This document shows, piece by piece, positions 33,758 to 46,689 of a DNA stretch of 64,000 nucleotides. The translations under genes and the position numbers were made by a program. The first letter of the stretch is position 1; every line of letters starts with the position of its first letter. Below the pieces are notes generated by a model. The model searched no databases. It was not told the origin of the DNA and worked only from the letters and a program-made list of their open reading frames with translations. Source of the DNA: Plumapathes pennacea (taxonomy: Eukaryota > Cnidaria > Anthozoa > Antipatharia > Myriopathidae); NCBI GenBank assembly GCA_964036295.1, contig OZ038465.1, positions 7,815,167 through 7,879,166 of the forward strand. The letters are read 5' to 3'.

Positions 33758-36700
33758 AAATAGTGTGTATACATATGTATTTACCTATCCATCGTCTATT
33801 TATTAAATAATGACATAAATAAGCATACTTTTTTCCAATACTTTTTTAAAAACTGTTGGTTCAGTCACTGCAATGCTTTTATTATCTTTTGAAATTACTA
33901 TTATTATTTTTAAAGGGAAATCGGATTATGTTCGATATAGCGGTTTTCAGGGTAAAATAACTACAGCCTTCGCGTACGTACGTTTGGCTGTTTCGAGTAT
34001 TCGTTGCTGTCTTTTAGAAACATTTGGGGCCGTATTCACCAAACTTACGTCTTGGTTTGGTGCGACGTGAGGAGTCTGGGGCGGGTAGTTACGTAACAAA
34101 TGCAGTCGCGCACTTGTGCGACCTTGTGGGCCCCTTGTGGCGGGAATGTTTTGATCGCATTCAGTGTTGCGACTCCAGTGCATGTAAAAGGCGAAGATTG
34201 AACTATTGTAGCCTGAAGTGTGGAAAAGTATTGTGGCCTTGTCGGACTGTACGTAGGGGAATCGTGAGTACAGGTACGCTACTCATATTTTATGTGCGAG
34301 CCGGCTCAAAGTTTGGCGTAATTTTTCACAGCTAAAATATTTATGTATGAACTCAGCCACAGACTGTTTATTGCCATATCATAAGCAACAGAGCTCTTCA
34401 AAATGTGCCCGAAATTCGAGATTCGGCATTGCAGAATGGAGTTTACACCAGTACGGATCAACCCGTTGTTTTTATTATCACTTTGGCTCAAAACAACAAC
34501 TGAATTTTACTTTCATTGTCGCACTGTTCCGAAGCATTACTGCAGTGATGGGATGCGGCAATTCGTTTTAAAATCCTGATATTCTTCATGTGTACGGTAC
34601 AGTGGCAGTGGCCGCGCTATATTCAAGACCTGTAATTAGAAAGTCAAACTGTGTTCATGTTCTCGTAAAAATCCTTGTTTCCATGGTTTGACGGAAGGTT
34701 TCTAGGTATACGACTAGTCCCTTGCCATGAATTTCCAATCGCCAGGGCAATGATGGCATGTTTGGGAAGAACTCTGACTCAACAATAACCCGGAGCTTTA
34801 TACCCAACTATTAGCGCAGCGAGCATTCATTTTACACATGTATTTGACCTGCGCTTGTCGAAACGGTGCGGTCTTTCATTTCTCTCTTGCAGTCGACAAT
34901 GTGTCTGGTAATGTTTTGCTGTCGGACCAATATCGTTGATGATTAGTGAATCTACTCTTGTTTACTCTAATTGAGACACATCCGTTTTTCGGAACTTTCG
35001 GTTTGGCCCGTGGTTTTGGATATTTTTGTGAAGACGATCGCAGGATGGACGTTAGAGGAGCTCTAGTTGGCGGTAAGCAATTATTTACCATATGCCACTT
35101 TAGTGATCCTAAATTCTGCACCTGTGAGGATCAGCCAGCCCCGCCATAACTTCTGGTCCACCAACTGTGTAGTATGTTGTCTTGTAACTTGTATCACTAA
35201 TGCTGTACTGTGATCTTACCACTCATTGGATCTTGAGCAGTGATCGCATGGATTTTGGAAATATTTTCTAACTGAAACCACGGTGAAAGTTTGTTGAACT
35301 CGCCCCAGACCTCAACGCATTAAAGTTAGACAGTTCGTTTCAGCGGGCAACTAGTCGAAGGTCGAAACTGGTCTTTCTTCCATTTCAAAACTAGCTTCTT
35401 AGAGTATATAATCAGTTGTTGGCGTTTTATTTCGTAGCCCGATTGTTCGGCGACTTATGATTCAAATCATTGTAAAATGAGAATTCCCGCTCCTAGTGGC
35501 CCCCTTATATTTGCAAAACTACACAGCGCAATTCCTCTCACAGTCAATTGTTAGGCCATAACAGTTTTATCTGATTCTTTTATTTCTTTTCTAAAGAAAT
35601 AAGTCCTAATGACAAGGGAATAAAGAAAATATATCGATGTGCTCAAGTAATTTTAATCCAACGCATCTTTTGAAGTAGCCAGCTAAAAATGTTTTCTCGA
35701 ATTTTCCATCGTTTTACTCCAAAGAAGCTTCGGTTTGATTTCTGGATTTAAGTCTGTCTTGTCAAGCATCGTAAACCACAATTCACTCGAACGTCAACTG
35801 CACATGCTCAGCGCTCAGCTCACGTGGCAACCAAACTTCGCTCGAGAAAATCTGGCACAAGTCTAGCTAGGTCACTTTAAGATATCAAAAATCCTTTTCA
35901 TGAATATGCTTGTTCAAAGTTCTTCCGCATTCTGGTTTTCTTGGACGTAGTCAAATTACTTAGAATGAAATTGAGTAAAACGACGGCAATAGCCTTAAGG
36001 AAAGAACCGAGCAATGATGTTTGTACGTCTCTATTCCTGACCGATTTCTTTGTAGTTGTAAACATTGGCCAACTCAGGAGAACTTTCATTTAAAATTCAG
36101 ACGGGGTCAGCTACAGAGCGTGGAAAGATTTAAGAGGGAAGAATTTATGCAACATTAGGTGACAGAATTTGCCTATCTATAAAGTAAAGTATCCCACCAA
36201 TTTTTCAAGAGTCGCCTAGTGTGGCGTATTTTAGTTAAAAACTGCAACACCAGAAGGATATCTACAGAACTTCCATCTTAGCTCTTGACTTTTAAAATAC
36301 AACTTCTTCTTCTTGTCAGGCAACATGACGCAGAAAACACTGTGACCGGTTTTTGACTATTATTTTAGACCAAACCCCTTTTGTGTCATCAAAACTAACC
36401 TCTTCACATGCACATAATATCTGTGTTGTTGTTCTCCGTGTTGTTCTTTCATAATGTGGTATCACAGCCCTAAGTGTCCCCCAAATGAATATTTTCTAAT
36501 AAAAACAACGTTCGGCCTAGCAAATCCCCTTCAAAGTCTCAAAATGCAACTTTATTGAACTGCTTAAATCCGGCTTTATACTTTTACAGAAAACAAGTCC
36601 TTTTTCCCACGGTGCATGCTAGCATTATTTACGACACAGAAGAATAAGTTGTGGCTCCACTGTAATCCGCAAAACTAAAATGCTTTATTTTGATTGTTCT

Positions 36701-39700
36701 GTTGATCAGTGCATGGGACATTGTCCACAACACGCGGCCACGCCAATCCAAAGCAACAGCGCAGTGGGCTTATTCGGAAGCCGTTTTTAAAAGGAAGAGC
36801 GTCGCTATGATTTTCCGCTGTATTCAGAAATTTTATGACTGCTTTATACCAAAACCGGTACATTAATTATGCTTTGCGAATCAAAAAATGTTATGAAACA
36901 ACCCACTTAGCAAATATGCCGTTTGACTCGGGTGATGTTTCAGTTGCCAGTTTCTGGTTTGTTGAACTTAAACATAGCCTCTTTTTAATTATTGCCCCAA
37001 CACGTAGTACTACATATTAAACGGCCGGTTTGTCATGGCGGCAAACATCACAGAATGGCCCCAGTTTCTTAAGTATTACTTCAGCTAGTTTTTCCTGGCT
37101 GTCACAGCTAGTGTGCCTCGCTGTACAAAAAAATAAAAATAACATAAAAATCATAATCCAGCCTGGTTCAGCAGGTGGATATCTATATCTATATCTATCT
37201 TTTTTTTTTTCTTATTTTTCGCCTTTAAAATGACGCTCTGAGAATTTTTCGTTAAACAAACAACTAAACAAAGCCTTTAAACTTTGGTGACGAGAAACTC
37301 CATTTTGTATAGAATGCTTCTACAAGCAGTGTTCTTTTCGCCAAGGCAACTTCAAGCCCTTTTGTGTCTTATTATGTTTAGTACAAATGGCCCAAATTGC
37401 ATTTTACTAAGAACTCAACCATAATTATTACGAAAACTTTCAAAGCGGCGGTTGTATTTTCACTAGAGTTTTAGTTTACCGCAATATCTTAATTTAATTT
37501 TTTAACTTTAAACATAGTGACATAAATGTCCTCCATCCTCCACCCGTGCGTTTACGCGGGATGGGGGGATTTACAATTAGCACGACAAGAATGATTTATC
37601 TTATATAGCTCAGAATCTCTGCCGGTGTCTCCCACAACACGAGTTTTTCGACCACTCATGTTCTCATTTCATTTTTTGTAACAGGTTCAACAGTGACAAG
37701 ACTATTTCGCTCTAAAAATCATTGTTATGTACATCTCGATCATCGTGAAATGGCCATGCGAACTGAAATTCTAGAGATTGCCGAAGTTAGCTGAATCAGG
37801 AGACTGGAAAGTTTAAAAAATAATACAGCCGAAAGTATAATTATTCGTAAAACTCGCGTTTTTGCGAAACCAATTTCTCCGTCCAAGCTAATCAGATATC
37901 AATTTCAAGCTAAATTTATTGCTTAGATATATTTTAAAGAGAATAGAATTATTACTGGAAGACTGATAAAGCCACAAAAGACACCGAAAACGAACTATTG
38001 TTTCGTGAAAATTATTTCCATTATAATGCAGACGCCATGATTTGCTTTGTCTTCGCTGACAGCTAGCAGAGAAAAGAGTGTCGTGGTTATGACTTTGCTG
38101 TGTGAGAAAAATACTCGACAAGTGTTAATTGCTTTACGGTGCCGAAGTCTGACCGGGGAGGAAAAGGTCTAACAGTAAATACATTCTAAGGAATGAATAA
38201 TTTATTCAGTAGGTTTTGAAAACGTAAAATTCGTGTTCCGATGTTTGTTTCGTGCATCCCTCCGTTTCAGGTTCACTGGACAGCAAGACAGTGGACTAAA
38301 AATTTCACTCTCCCCACTTGTCGAGAGTAATAAATTCATCTTTCCCTGAAAATATATTTGAATGTGCTTGTGAGCTAGCAAAAATAATTGATCAGTAAAC
38401 AAACTTGCTATACTGAACCCAACGGATACCTTTTTGTTTCTTGACGTGGAGTTTTCGGTTTAGACATATAATCAGGTTTATAGACTTTAGCAGCAAACGT
38501 ACCTACACCTCAAGTTCGATCGAGTACGCCTGTACACCCACCCTACCCCCACCCCTTACCGCACACACATATTCGAGGCCCTAATCATGCGCTAATATTC
38601 CTCTAAAGCGATTATCGTCTCATTCGTAAAGTGGCACAAAAAAAGACAAACGAGTTTTCCAATTCATAAATGTTGCTCCAATTCCAATTTGGCGATACCC
38701 ACCGACAAGAGGGTAAAAATTAGCTTGTACCGGTCTCTACGGTGTATTTCATTATTCGGCTGTGAAAGCACCCAAAGGTATGGGCGTGAAACCACCTGGC
38801 AGGGCGACTGTTTATTGTCGCACGAGCAAAGAAGGTTTTTGTTTGTAGTGTCCGTGACTTTTAGCTCAATATGTTTAATTTGCTCTTTACATGCTCAGGC
38901 GATGGGAAATTCATTTTAGGAGTCTCATAAGCTAATCTTTCTCCCCGCCATATTTGAGCGTGTGTGTGGAAATAGCTATTTCGAGAGTTTTTCTCACGCC
39001 CAATGACTAGTGTGACATTTGTGTACATTTATCCATTCAAAGAAACCATGTTGAAGTTATGTTTACCTATTCAATAGTGAGCGTTTTGTGGGAAACCGAT
39101 GTAAGAAAAATAGAAACATAGATATCTACGGGGTTGCCACTTTAAAGACTTTTAGAAGCGACATATGCAAACCTTGTTTATTTCAACGTTAGCTTCTCCG
39201 TGGTCGGTATGTTGCCTTAACGACCCCTTAACCTGCTTTGCAAGAATCTTAATTTTCTTTTTACTATTTCATTGTCAGCGGAGTGGCAAAAACGTCAACG
39301 TGTTTTCGGTCCTGTTGAGTCTGTCTTTCACAGGATTGTTACAAACACATATTTCGTTTTTGGGGGCAGTTATTGCTAATTTCGGTTAGCTATATATTAA
39401 TTGCACACGTGTGTTGACTGTGAATTAGGAAATTGCACGTTTTGTTGAACAGTTTACGTGGTCCTTGGTCACTGAAACTACCCAAGCATAAAAAAAATAT
39501 ATTTTAAACTGCCCTTCTTGATTCCGCGACTCGGAAATATACGTTTTCTGTTCGTTTTCTACTACGGCGATGCCGAATAAACCCTGCGGCCATTTCTTAT
39601 TTCCATTTCAGTAGTGATAAAATAATTTAAAACGATGGCGAGAAAAATACAGTCAGAGATAAAACGGCAACCCCCGAATTTGGGCTATTTGTGTTTGAGA

Positions 39701-41131
39701 AATAGCAAGTAATAAACCTATTATTGCCCCCGCGTACAAAACAGGTTGTTGAACGAAACTGAAGAAGTGACCATGCGTGAATTCGCGTTCGAGTAGGAGT
39801 TGCTGCGTCAAACACGTACTCTTTACCTTCGGCGCTCTCCCCTTTGTCCGTTGCCTTGTGGGCGTTTCATCAGAAATGAATTTTAAAATTTGCTTTTGTA
39901 AACAGCACTTAGGTTAGATTCAAATTTGATAAAGATCAAAGCTTATTGTCCATCCAGCTACGGTGTCAAATCTTCTAGTATGTCTGAAAGGCCGGCTAAA
40001 CCTTGAAGGACTCTTCTTCGTATTTCCTGCAACTTTTTCACTCTGTGAACTATTCCGCATAATATTGTGATCAAACATCTGAACTTTTTCTTCAAGTTAA
40101 CAAAGCGATGAGTTATATTTGTGATACTAGCGGTAAACTTTATCGTGCTGTGATGTTGAACAGTGTATCGATTTTGAGATATTAAGTTGCATCATGGCCG
40201 CGCAGCACCTGGGCAAAGGAAAACGTACGAGAGTTCACGGCAGAAACGCAAGCAAAACCTCTTTTAGTTTCGTGAGGGGATTACGTGTACGTAACCCACC
40301 TCATACTGGAGAACATTAAAATGGATGAGAATTTTACAACTTCGGGTTTTCACATCACTAACACATGGGTTTACAAAGGCACCCAAACAAAAGACAGTTC
40401 TTAAAGGCACATTCTCTTGAAGATTTTCCCAGCGCAGATATGGACCATAAAAGCACAAGATACCTTTGACAACCGAGACCAATTCCCTGTTGTATTTGTG
40501 CAAAGCCCTTTCAAACGTGTTTATTATTTGTCAAACACAGAATTTAAGTAAAATGAAAAGGGGATTTCATACAGTGAGCTAGGTAATTAAAGCCGAATTT
40601 CAAAGCTTTTATAGATTCGATTATTATACTTTGTCTTATGCAAATACGGTTCTCTGATGCTCACTTTAGGATATTGGAAGTCGGCTGGAGAGTTTCTGAA
40701 GCATTTGGATGATACTAGTTAACTTTACGTTGTTTACAGCTTGCTATGAATATGAACGAGAAAACATCGAATGAAACTAACCCAGAGCGTTTTTCTGGAA
40801 TACTCTCTGGCGCACCACTTTTACAGGACAAGTTACGTGCCGATAACCAGTATCCATGAGTGCTTGAACTACGAAATATGACCATTTTGTCTTATTGACG
40901 CATTAAGTAGGAGCAGGTACAGGAAATGAATCAAATGTGACATTAGCGTTGATTTGCATCACAAATGCAGAATATCGAAGAGGAAAATGTTTGCGAAACA
41001 CGCCGCCCAATAGGAAGCCACTGCTGACTCTTTGCATTTGTCATGAGTGCACCTGCTGAACAATTAATTTAGCTTTTATTTGTAAACTGCTAACAAACCG
41101 ATACTGGTCGGTAAATACATTCTCCAAGCAG
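33758..41131. other. Gene-free region upstream of FAM181-like gene
   Basis: Over 7 kb without a supportable coding exon. Open frames up to about 100 codons occur on both strands but lack motifs, splice logic or family similarity. Small simple repeats occur (for example TATC at 37184-37200). No SINE or MITE with clear ends was recognised. It could hold distal regulatory DNA for the FAM181-like gene, or unannotated noncoding RNA. Confidence 0.45.
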
Positions 41132-41140
41132 GCATAAATA
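41132..41140 (+). promoter_or_regulatory. TATA-like box upstream of FAM181-like gene
   Basis: GCATAAATAG lies about 160 bases before the ATG at 41295, a sensible distance for a TATA-driven start near 41165 with a short 5' UTR. This is motif evidence only. Confidence 0.3.
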
Positions 41141-41294
41141 GCGTGCGAATTTGTGCCTTGATCATTTAGTTGTGTGCGCACTTTCCGAGAGTGTAAAGAA
41201 AAGCGCCTTTGGACCTTGGTTTTCTTCATCGCACGCATCGTATTTAAGAGCATCAGGCTATAATCCCTTGCACGAAAACCAAGAAAAAAAAGGA

Positions 41295-42170
41295 ATGTCT
41301 GGGAAAGGAAAAGTGTGCAACGACCGGTCGGATCTTGGCGCAGGCAGTTCCTTGCTGAATTTCATGAACTTTGCTTCTGGCAATCTAAAATCGGCCTTGG
41401 AGAAGCCAGCGAACTTCAAGCGCAACATAAACCACCGAAGATATCTCCAGAAACAACTAAGAAACTACTCAAAACGAAAGAATGAAGTGAATCCAGTGAG
41501 GAAGTCGGGAGGTAGTCATGCAACGCGATCAAAAGCGAGCAGCAAAGCGCACGAGAAGAGAAGTGTTGTCAAGAACATCACGAAGACTTGGAGAACTGAG
41601 ATGAACCCTGACGAATTCATCACTAATGTTCAAGTGGAGAAGACACCTGCGCTGAGGGAAAGGAATTTCCCTTTGTCATTCTGGCAAGAACCGATCGTGC
41701 GAAACCCTGCCAGTGAGTGTGGAAATTTCTATTCCCTGGAACAGTATCAAACAAGAACTTCTTTGGACAACGGAGGTTACGGGACAGGCTGTGACTCTTT
41801 CTTTGAAAGCTGGGAAAGTTGCGGAAGGCAAGAATTGTCTCCCCAGTCGTCACACTGCGAGTCAGTTCCTTCCACCTTGTCAGATGAAAGCATTTTGGAG
41901 GAATTCTTGACGGGCGAGGAACTTACTCGCAGTATTGACATTAAAGACTTGTACGTCCCTGAACTATGCTTTACGGACCGAAGTGCAGAAGGATCACAAG
42001 AAGAGCTGCGTATTACCACACCGATGTCACCATCTCAGTATATTCTCTCGCCCAGTGAACAGGGATTCTTTAATTTTCAATTCGATCAGGACACACAGAG
42101 CCAGTTACCGCCCATTGCTTTAGCTTTCTTAAGTCCTTGTTCCTTATCAGGCGGTCAATCGTGTGAATAA
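41295..42170 (+). CDS. FAM181-like protein (putative TEAD-binding)
   Basis: A single coding exon of 291 aa. Vertebrate FAM181A and FAM181B are small, mainly nervous-system-expressed proteins reported to bind TEAD transcription factors. Residues 20-61 (LLNFMNFASGNLKSALEK, KRNINHRRYLQKQLRNYSKR) match the conserved N-terminal FAM181 block. Residues 120-133 (LRERNFPLSFWQEP) match the FAM181 segment that resembles the YAP omega-loop. The rest is Ser-rich and acidic (LSDESILEEFLTGEE), ending in a hydrophobic stretch (QLPPIALAFLSPC), which would suit a disordered transcriptional regulator. The frame stays open 48 codons upstream without another ATG; the ATG at 41295 (AAAGGAATGTC) is chosen. No introns are evident. 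Nuclear location and TEAD binding are inferred, not shown. Confidence 0.82.
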   Translation: MSGKGKVCNDRSDLGAGSSLLNFMNFASGNLKSALEKPANFKRNINHRRYLQKQLRNYSKRKNEVNPVRKSGGSHATRSKASSKAHEKRSVVKNITKTWRTEMNPDEFITNVQVEKTPALRERNFPLSFWQEPIVRNPASECGNFYSLEQYQTRTSLDNGGYGTGCDSFFESWESCGRQELSPQSSHCESVPSTLSDESILEEFLTGEELTRSIDIKDLYVPELCFTDRSAEGSQEELRITTPMSPSQYILSPSEQGFFNFQFDQDTQSQLPPIALAFLSPCSLSGGQSCE

Positions 42171-42171
42171 A
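42166..42171 (+). terminator. AATAAA overlapping the FAM181-like stop codon
   Basis: The stop codon TAA sits inside an AATAAA hexamer (GAATAAAG). A more conventional candidate AATAAA is at 42430-42435, about 260 bases downstream. The overlapping copy would give an almost absent 3' UTR if used. Confidence 0.3.
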
Positions 42172-43425
42172 GTTAGCCCAGAGTTAAGAAATTATATCGT
42201 TTCAGTGTTCAGGAGACAAATTGAACATTGCTTAATTTAATAGTGGACATAAACCAGAAATACGCCGACTGATAATCGCCAATAAGTCGAACAGCAAGGA
42301 CAAACAAATCAATTGGTGTTTAAAAATACATCCTAGAATTTGCACAACATAGAGAGAACCAGCATGTCTCTCTCAAGTTGAAATAATAACGACTAAAGAG
42401 TTGAAATGTTTAGAAAAATCATACTATAAAATAAAACGTCAATTAATTAATTCACATGGGTTGTACTTTTGCCTTTCTAGTCAAATGTATTACTATTGGG
42501 AAAAAGTGGACTTATTCCCTGCTATAATTTCCCAGGTGTAAATTTGCCTTGCTCGGCATTTCCTTGCAATGTATTTATAGAAAACCGGCGGAAAGAAATT
42601 ATCAAATTATTGTATATTATACAAACAGTTGAACAAAGCATATAGTGCTCGTTCACATAAGCGGCGCCTTCAATGGCAGGCACAGAGTGCGTTGGCAAAA
42701 ACGATAAGTCATAAAACGATACATTTTTAGGAGGGCTTCCATATCTCGCCTGGTTCATAGACGAGAGTAACTTACATTTGCTTTGTTTGTCATTTTTAAT
42801 TATGCATTATCTGCATCATTGAATATAGCATGTTTTGGTGTTCGTTGTCGTTGAGCCCGAAAGATTCGAAGCCCCACGATGTATTTATGAGTCCTGTGTT
42901 CTTTCCGGCCGCATCTCAGTTTATGGATGTAAATGGTTAACCGCACGTATAATAACTACGGTATAATCATGCCTGTCAAACTAACGTCCGAAAGAAACGT
43001 AAGTTCTTTGGTCCGCTAATTCTCAAACCGATCGAGCTCTATTTACGCTAGCCGGGGAGGAAAAGGAGGGCCTAATCGCAGATTATATTTCACTGAAAGG
43101 ACGTTTATATGTTTTCTTTCTGTCTTGAGTGTAAATTGAAAAAGCTAAAGTAATTCAAATCTGAAATATTAAAATACTACCGGCACTGAATATGTTAATA
43201 CATCTTCCTTGTCATAGTAATACGTAAACTGTATTCTTCAAACTCCAATAAACCTTTGCAGTTTGACTTTCTCGCACAGCGACATATTACTTTAGACCAT
43301 AACTAACTGTGGAGTGCGTAATGGAAAAGAAAAGGACTCCTTTAAAACTGCGTCGCACATGCGCAGAAAATCCCCTATGAGCATGTCATTTTATTGCGAA
43401 ATTTCAGATCATGGGAGTTTCGAAT

Positions 43426-43770
43426 TACAGTGAAATCTCTCGTAAGCGACCACCTATCGTAAGCACCGCGACCATCATTGAGGCTCACCGTTTGAGTTTT
43501 TCTACTGTTTTATTGTTTTTGTTTTTGTTTGTTTGTTTTTTGTTTTTTTTTTTACCTCCGGTAAAGCGACCACCCTATGAAAGAGCAAATTTCTGAGCAA
43601 AGACTAACTTCTTTGCAAAAACTACACCGGATAAAACATATGTAATGTAACGTGCAACAGTTTGTATTCACTCACTAAAACTGCATTATTTGATACTGGT
43701 TGTGGCTCAAAAGCTGGATCTCACTTAGGCCTTCTATGGTGAGAAATTCCCGTAAGCGACCACTTAAAGA
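43426..43770. mobile_element. Degraded element with GTAAGCGACCAC repeats
   Basis: TTACAGTGAAATCTCTCGTA followed by AGCGACCACC begins at about 43427 and resembles pogo/Tigger ends. Related copies of AAGCGACCAC occur at about 43564 and 43755 (after GAGAAATTCCC). A CTTTTG/TTTTTG-rich stretch splits it at about 43510-43555. Both true ends could not be paired, so limits are approximate. Confidence 0.4.
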
Positions 43771-46352
43771 CGAACGAGGTGGACAAACGAACAAATGGAA
43801 AATAAACTCTGAAATTTATTTATACATTCAGCCAGTGATTCCTGTTGTAAAGAAAGGGGGCACAAGTTTCACAGCGTAAAATTTCGAAATTAAGATGCAC
43901 GTTTATCAGACGGTCAATCGCTCATAACGTTATTAGGTTAGATGGAAGGATACTGATGAAGATAATTCCAACGATAGCACTGGTAGTACACAATACAAAT
44001 TAAAGTATAAAGATCGCTTAGCTGTTCTCTCGTTCGCCTGGCTTTCTTGAATTTCACTTTTTACACGTGGGCAGTTTTATGCAAATAGGACTTCTTTCAT
44101 AAACACCTTCCGAGTCGGCCTGCTATGATACAATTAAAATAAACGGATTGAACAACGCGCGGAAACTGATTGGTATGTTTGACTGGTTAGTCTGAACAGT
44201 CACGGCCATTTTATGAAAGCAACCACACGGCCAGCTGCCTATAAACATGACACTGAAGGGTTTCTTTGCACAAGACATTCAAATTTTCGTCTGCACAATG
44301 AATCGTGAATATAGAAACAAGTTTAATTGTTCTACCAAACAAAAACTAGACAAACACTATTTGAGGTTCGACAGCAATCGACCCATGTGAACCTGTGCAA
44401 TTGAGCAATACTTCAGTGATTTGTACTTTAGAAGGTTTGCCCAAAAATGACGAATTAAGATAACTAGAAGGCCCAATCAATATTTCAATTTTGGGCCAGT
44501 TGATTCAATAATTATCACAACTTCAAACAGAAAGTTTAGAAACCATTCCATACAAAACCTCTTCCAAAGCTTCCTTTTTGACATCTATAACAGCGATCCA
44601 ATGAATAAAACTTGAACGTTGCAAATAATATATATAAATAGTTCTTCTATATTATGATCAATGAAATTATCATCATGACTGGACACTAAAACGGGTCAGT
44701 CAAGTCAGTTCGCTGTGACTAGTTAATGGTAACAATTGTTACAACTTGTGGTCTTGAATGGCAGTATCCAGAGTGCGAGCCTGTAAGAGCAAATCAGGTT
44801 TTGGTCCTTTGAATATTCAATTCTATAGTGTGCATATAGTGTTCTTCTAATAAGTTTCTGCAATGTATACAAAGAGGATTGTTTGAATTCGCTGTGCCAA
44901 AGTAGATAGAAATTTTAAAAAGACGTTTGAGCAAGTAAACAATTTGGTTTAAATACAAATTAGGAAACTCACCCGACAAACGTGTTGTTCATATGGGAAT
45001 TAATTTTATTGACCGAGAAACAATAGTGTTAAAAGTTACGGTTGGTGAACAGTTTTATTCAGCAAAGCAAATTAAAACAAAACAAAGCGAAGAAAGCCTA
45101 CCAGCCATTACAGACTCGACTGGACAAAAGAATATTAAGTATAGCTTACTGGAGTTTTCAACACGAAGGTTGAAGATCTGATTTACTACTCGAATAGTTT
45201 ACTATGTGGTTTACTGGTGGTGTACGTGTAGTGTGTGCGTGGAAGTTAGTGCTTCTTTCTATCTTTTTTGTATCGCCTAAACCTCATGAATAAATTCCCA
45301 CGTGTTCTGTGAAGGAAGATTAGCAGTTGATAATTATAAATTGAGCTGGAAGGTTATGAAATCGATCAAGGCTACGTACACGTTAGTATTATATATATAT
45401 TGATTGATGTTTGAGGACCACTCGAAATTGAATTATGTTATTTGCCAAATCGATGATAATCATTACATCTATTTGTTCCACAAAATTCAACTTATGGAAT
45501 TTTTAGTATCAATTACTAGAAGCTTCCTTTCTGACACGAAGTGAAAGCTGCATTTCTAGTTTTCTCTCTTGCACTGTCCAGTTTCATGTCTTTGTACTGT
45601 TGCGTCGAGTGAGTCAAGAAACCCTTGATTCTTTTTCTGACTTGGTGTGGTAACAAACAAAAACATGGCCTGGGAGGTCCCGAAGAAAAGTATTGTTGGC
45701 CAATATACTCATAATAGCGGCGTCAATTTGCTACCTAGGCTATGAGAGTGCAGATGCAGTGTCAGTGTACTAAACGCACGGAGTTATCTTTGTCTCGAGC
45801 AAACCCGTAATTAAGTAACATAAATAATAAAACGATATGTCCTTCCGCACAATTCTTTTGTTTTTACTGCTGTTGTCATCTTGTATTGGCTCATTATTGC
45901 TGTATTAACTGCTATCATTTGGATATTGAGAGACAAAATAGGGTCCTGATAGTCCTACATCGCTATATAACTAAAACAAATACTAATAGGGCCAGAGATT
46001 CTTTGTGAGCAGGGTTCGGCCAAGTAAATCAAGTAAAAGTAGATCCTTGTGGAGCGACCCTTTTCAAAAATATCGGCAGTAGTGAGCTAGTACAGTAGAT
46101 CCATTTGTTGAAACGGCATATAATTACAATCTTCTAATCTCGTCTGTCACCACATACTGACGCTCCTTGGTACTCATAAACAAAGTTATCGGATACTCTG
46201 CTCAAGAATTATCTGCCTGTATCAGTTCTTGAAGTAGTAAAGCCGGCATGGTTTTCGCGAGCGATGCAAGACAAGCACAAGCATATAAAAGCGCGGGCAC
46301 AAGGGTCCCTATTTCACAGTGAAAAGCACAAGAGTCACCTTATACCATAAGA

Positions 46353-46445
46353 AAAACAGGCTCGACGCAAGCAAATGCACAAACGCAAGCGCAAGCCACA
46401 AGGATCAAAATGTTCTTGTGCTTGTGCTTTGGTCGAGCCTGTTTT
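46353..46445. mobile_element. Short foldback element
   Basis: Perfect 14-bp inverted repeats AAAACAGGCTCGAC (46353-46366) and GTCGAGCCTGTTTT (46432-46445) enclose CAAGC/ACAAGC-rich sequence. The whole could fold into a hairpin. Related CAAGCACAAGC motifs continue to the left (46270-46350). It may be a tiny MITE or a palindrome within a larger repeat. Confidence 0.5.
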
Positions 46446-46463
46446 CAAATTTGACCAAGAACC

Positions 46464-46689
46464 TTGTTCAAAGCAAGGTTAAGCTAACCCCCGGTTAAGT
46501 CTAAACTTTGTTGTCATTTTTAAGCCTAAAAAACAAAAGCGTTTGATCACAAAGGGAATCCGTCGCTATGTTCTGAGCAAGAACAAACTTTTTAGCTAGT
46601 CTATGACCAAAACTCTGCAGTTTGTTAGACACAAACAAAAGAGAAAGAATTTGGTCAACCCTGGGTTAGCTTAACCGGGCTTTGAACAA
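46464..46689. mobile_element. MITE-like foldback element, 226 bp
   Basis: The terminal inverted repeats are TTGTTCAAAGC then GGTTAAGCTAACCC at the left and, read inward, TTGTTCAAAGC then GGTTAAGCTAACCC at the right. They are separated by AA and CC respectively, giving about 27 bp of near-perfect match. There is no coding capacity, and the target duplication is not obvious. The AAGCTAACCC/GGGTTAGCTT palindromes make the ends strongly self-complementary. Confidence 0.68.

Noticed and set aside
41151-41294. 48-codon N-terminal extension of the FAM181-like protein
   Set aside because: No ATG in frame; the first ATG at 41295 precedes the conserved block at a normal distance.
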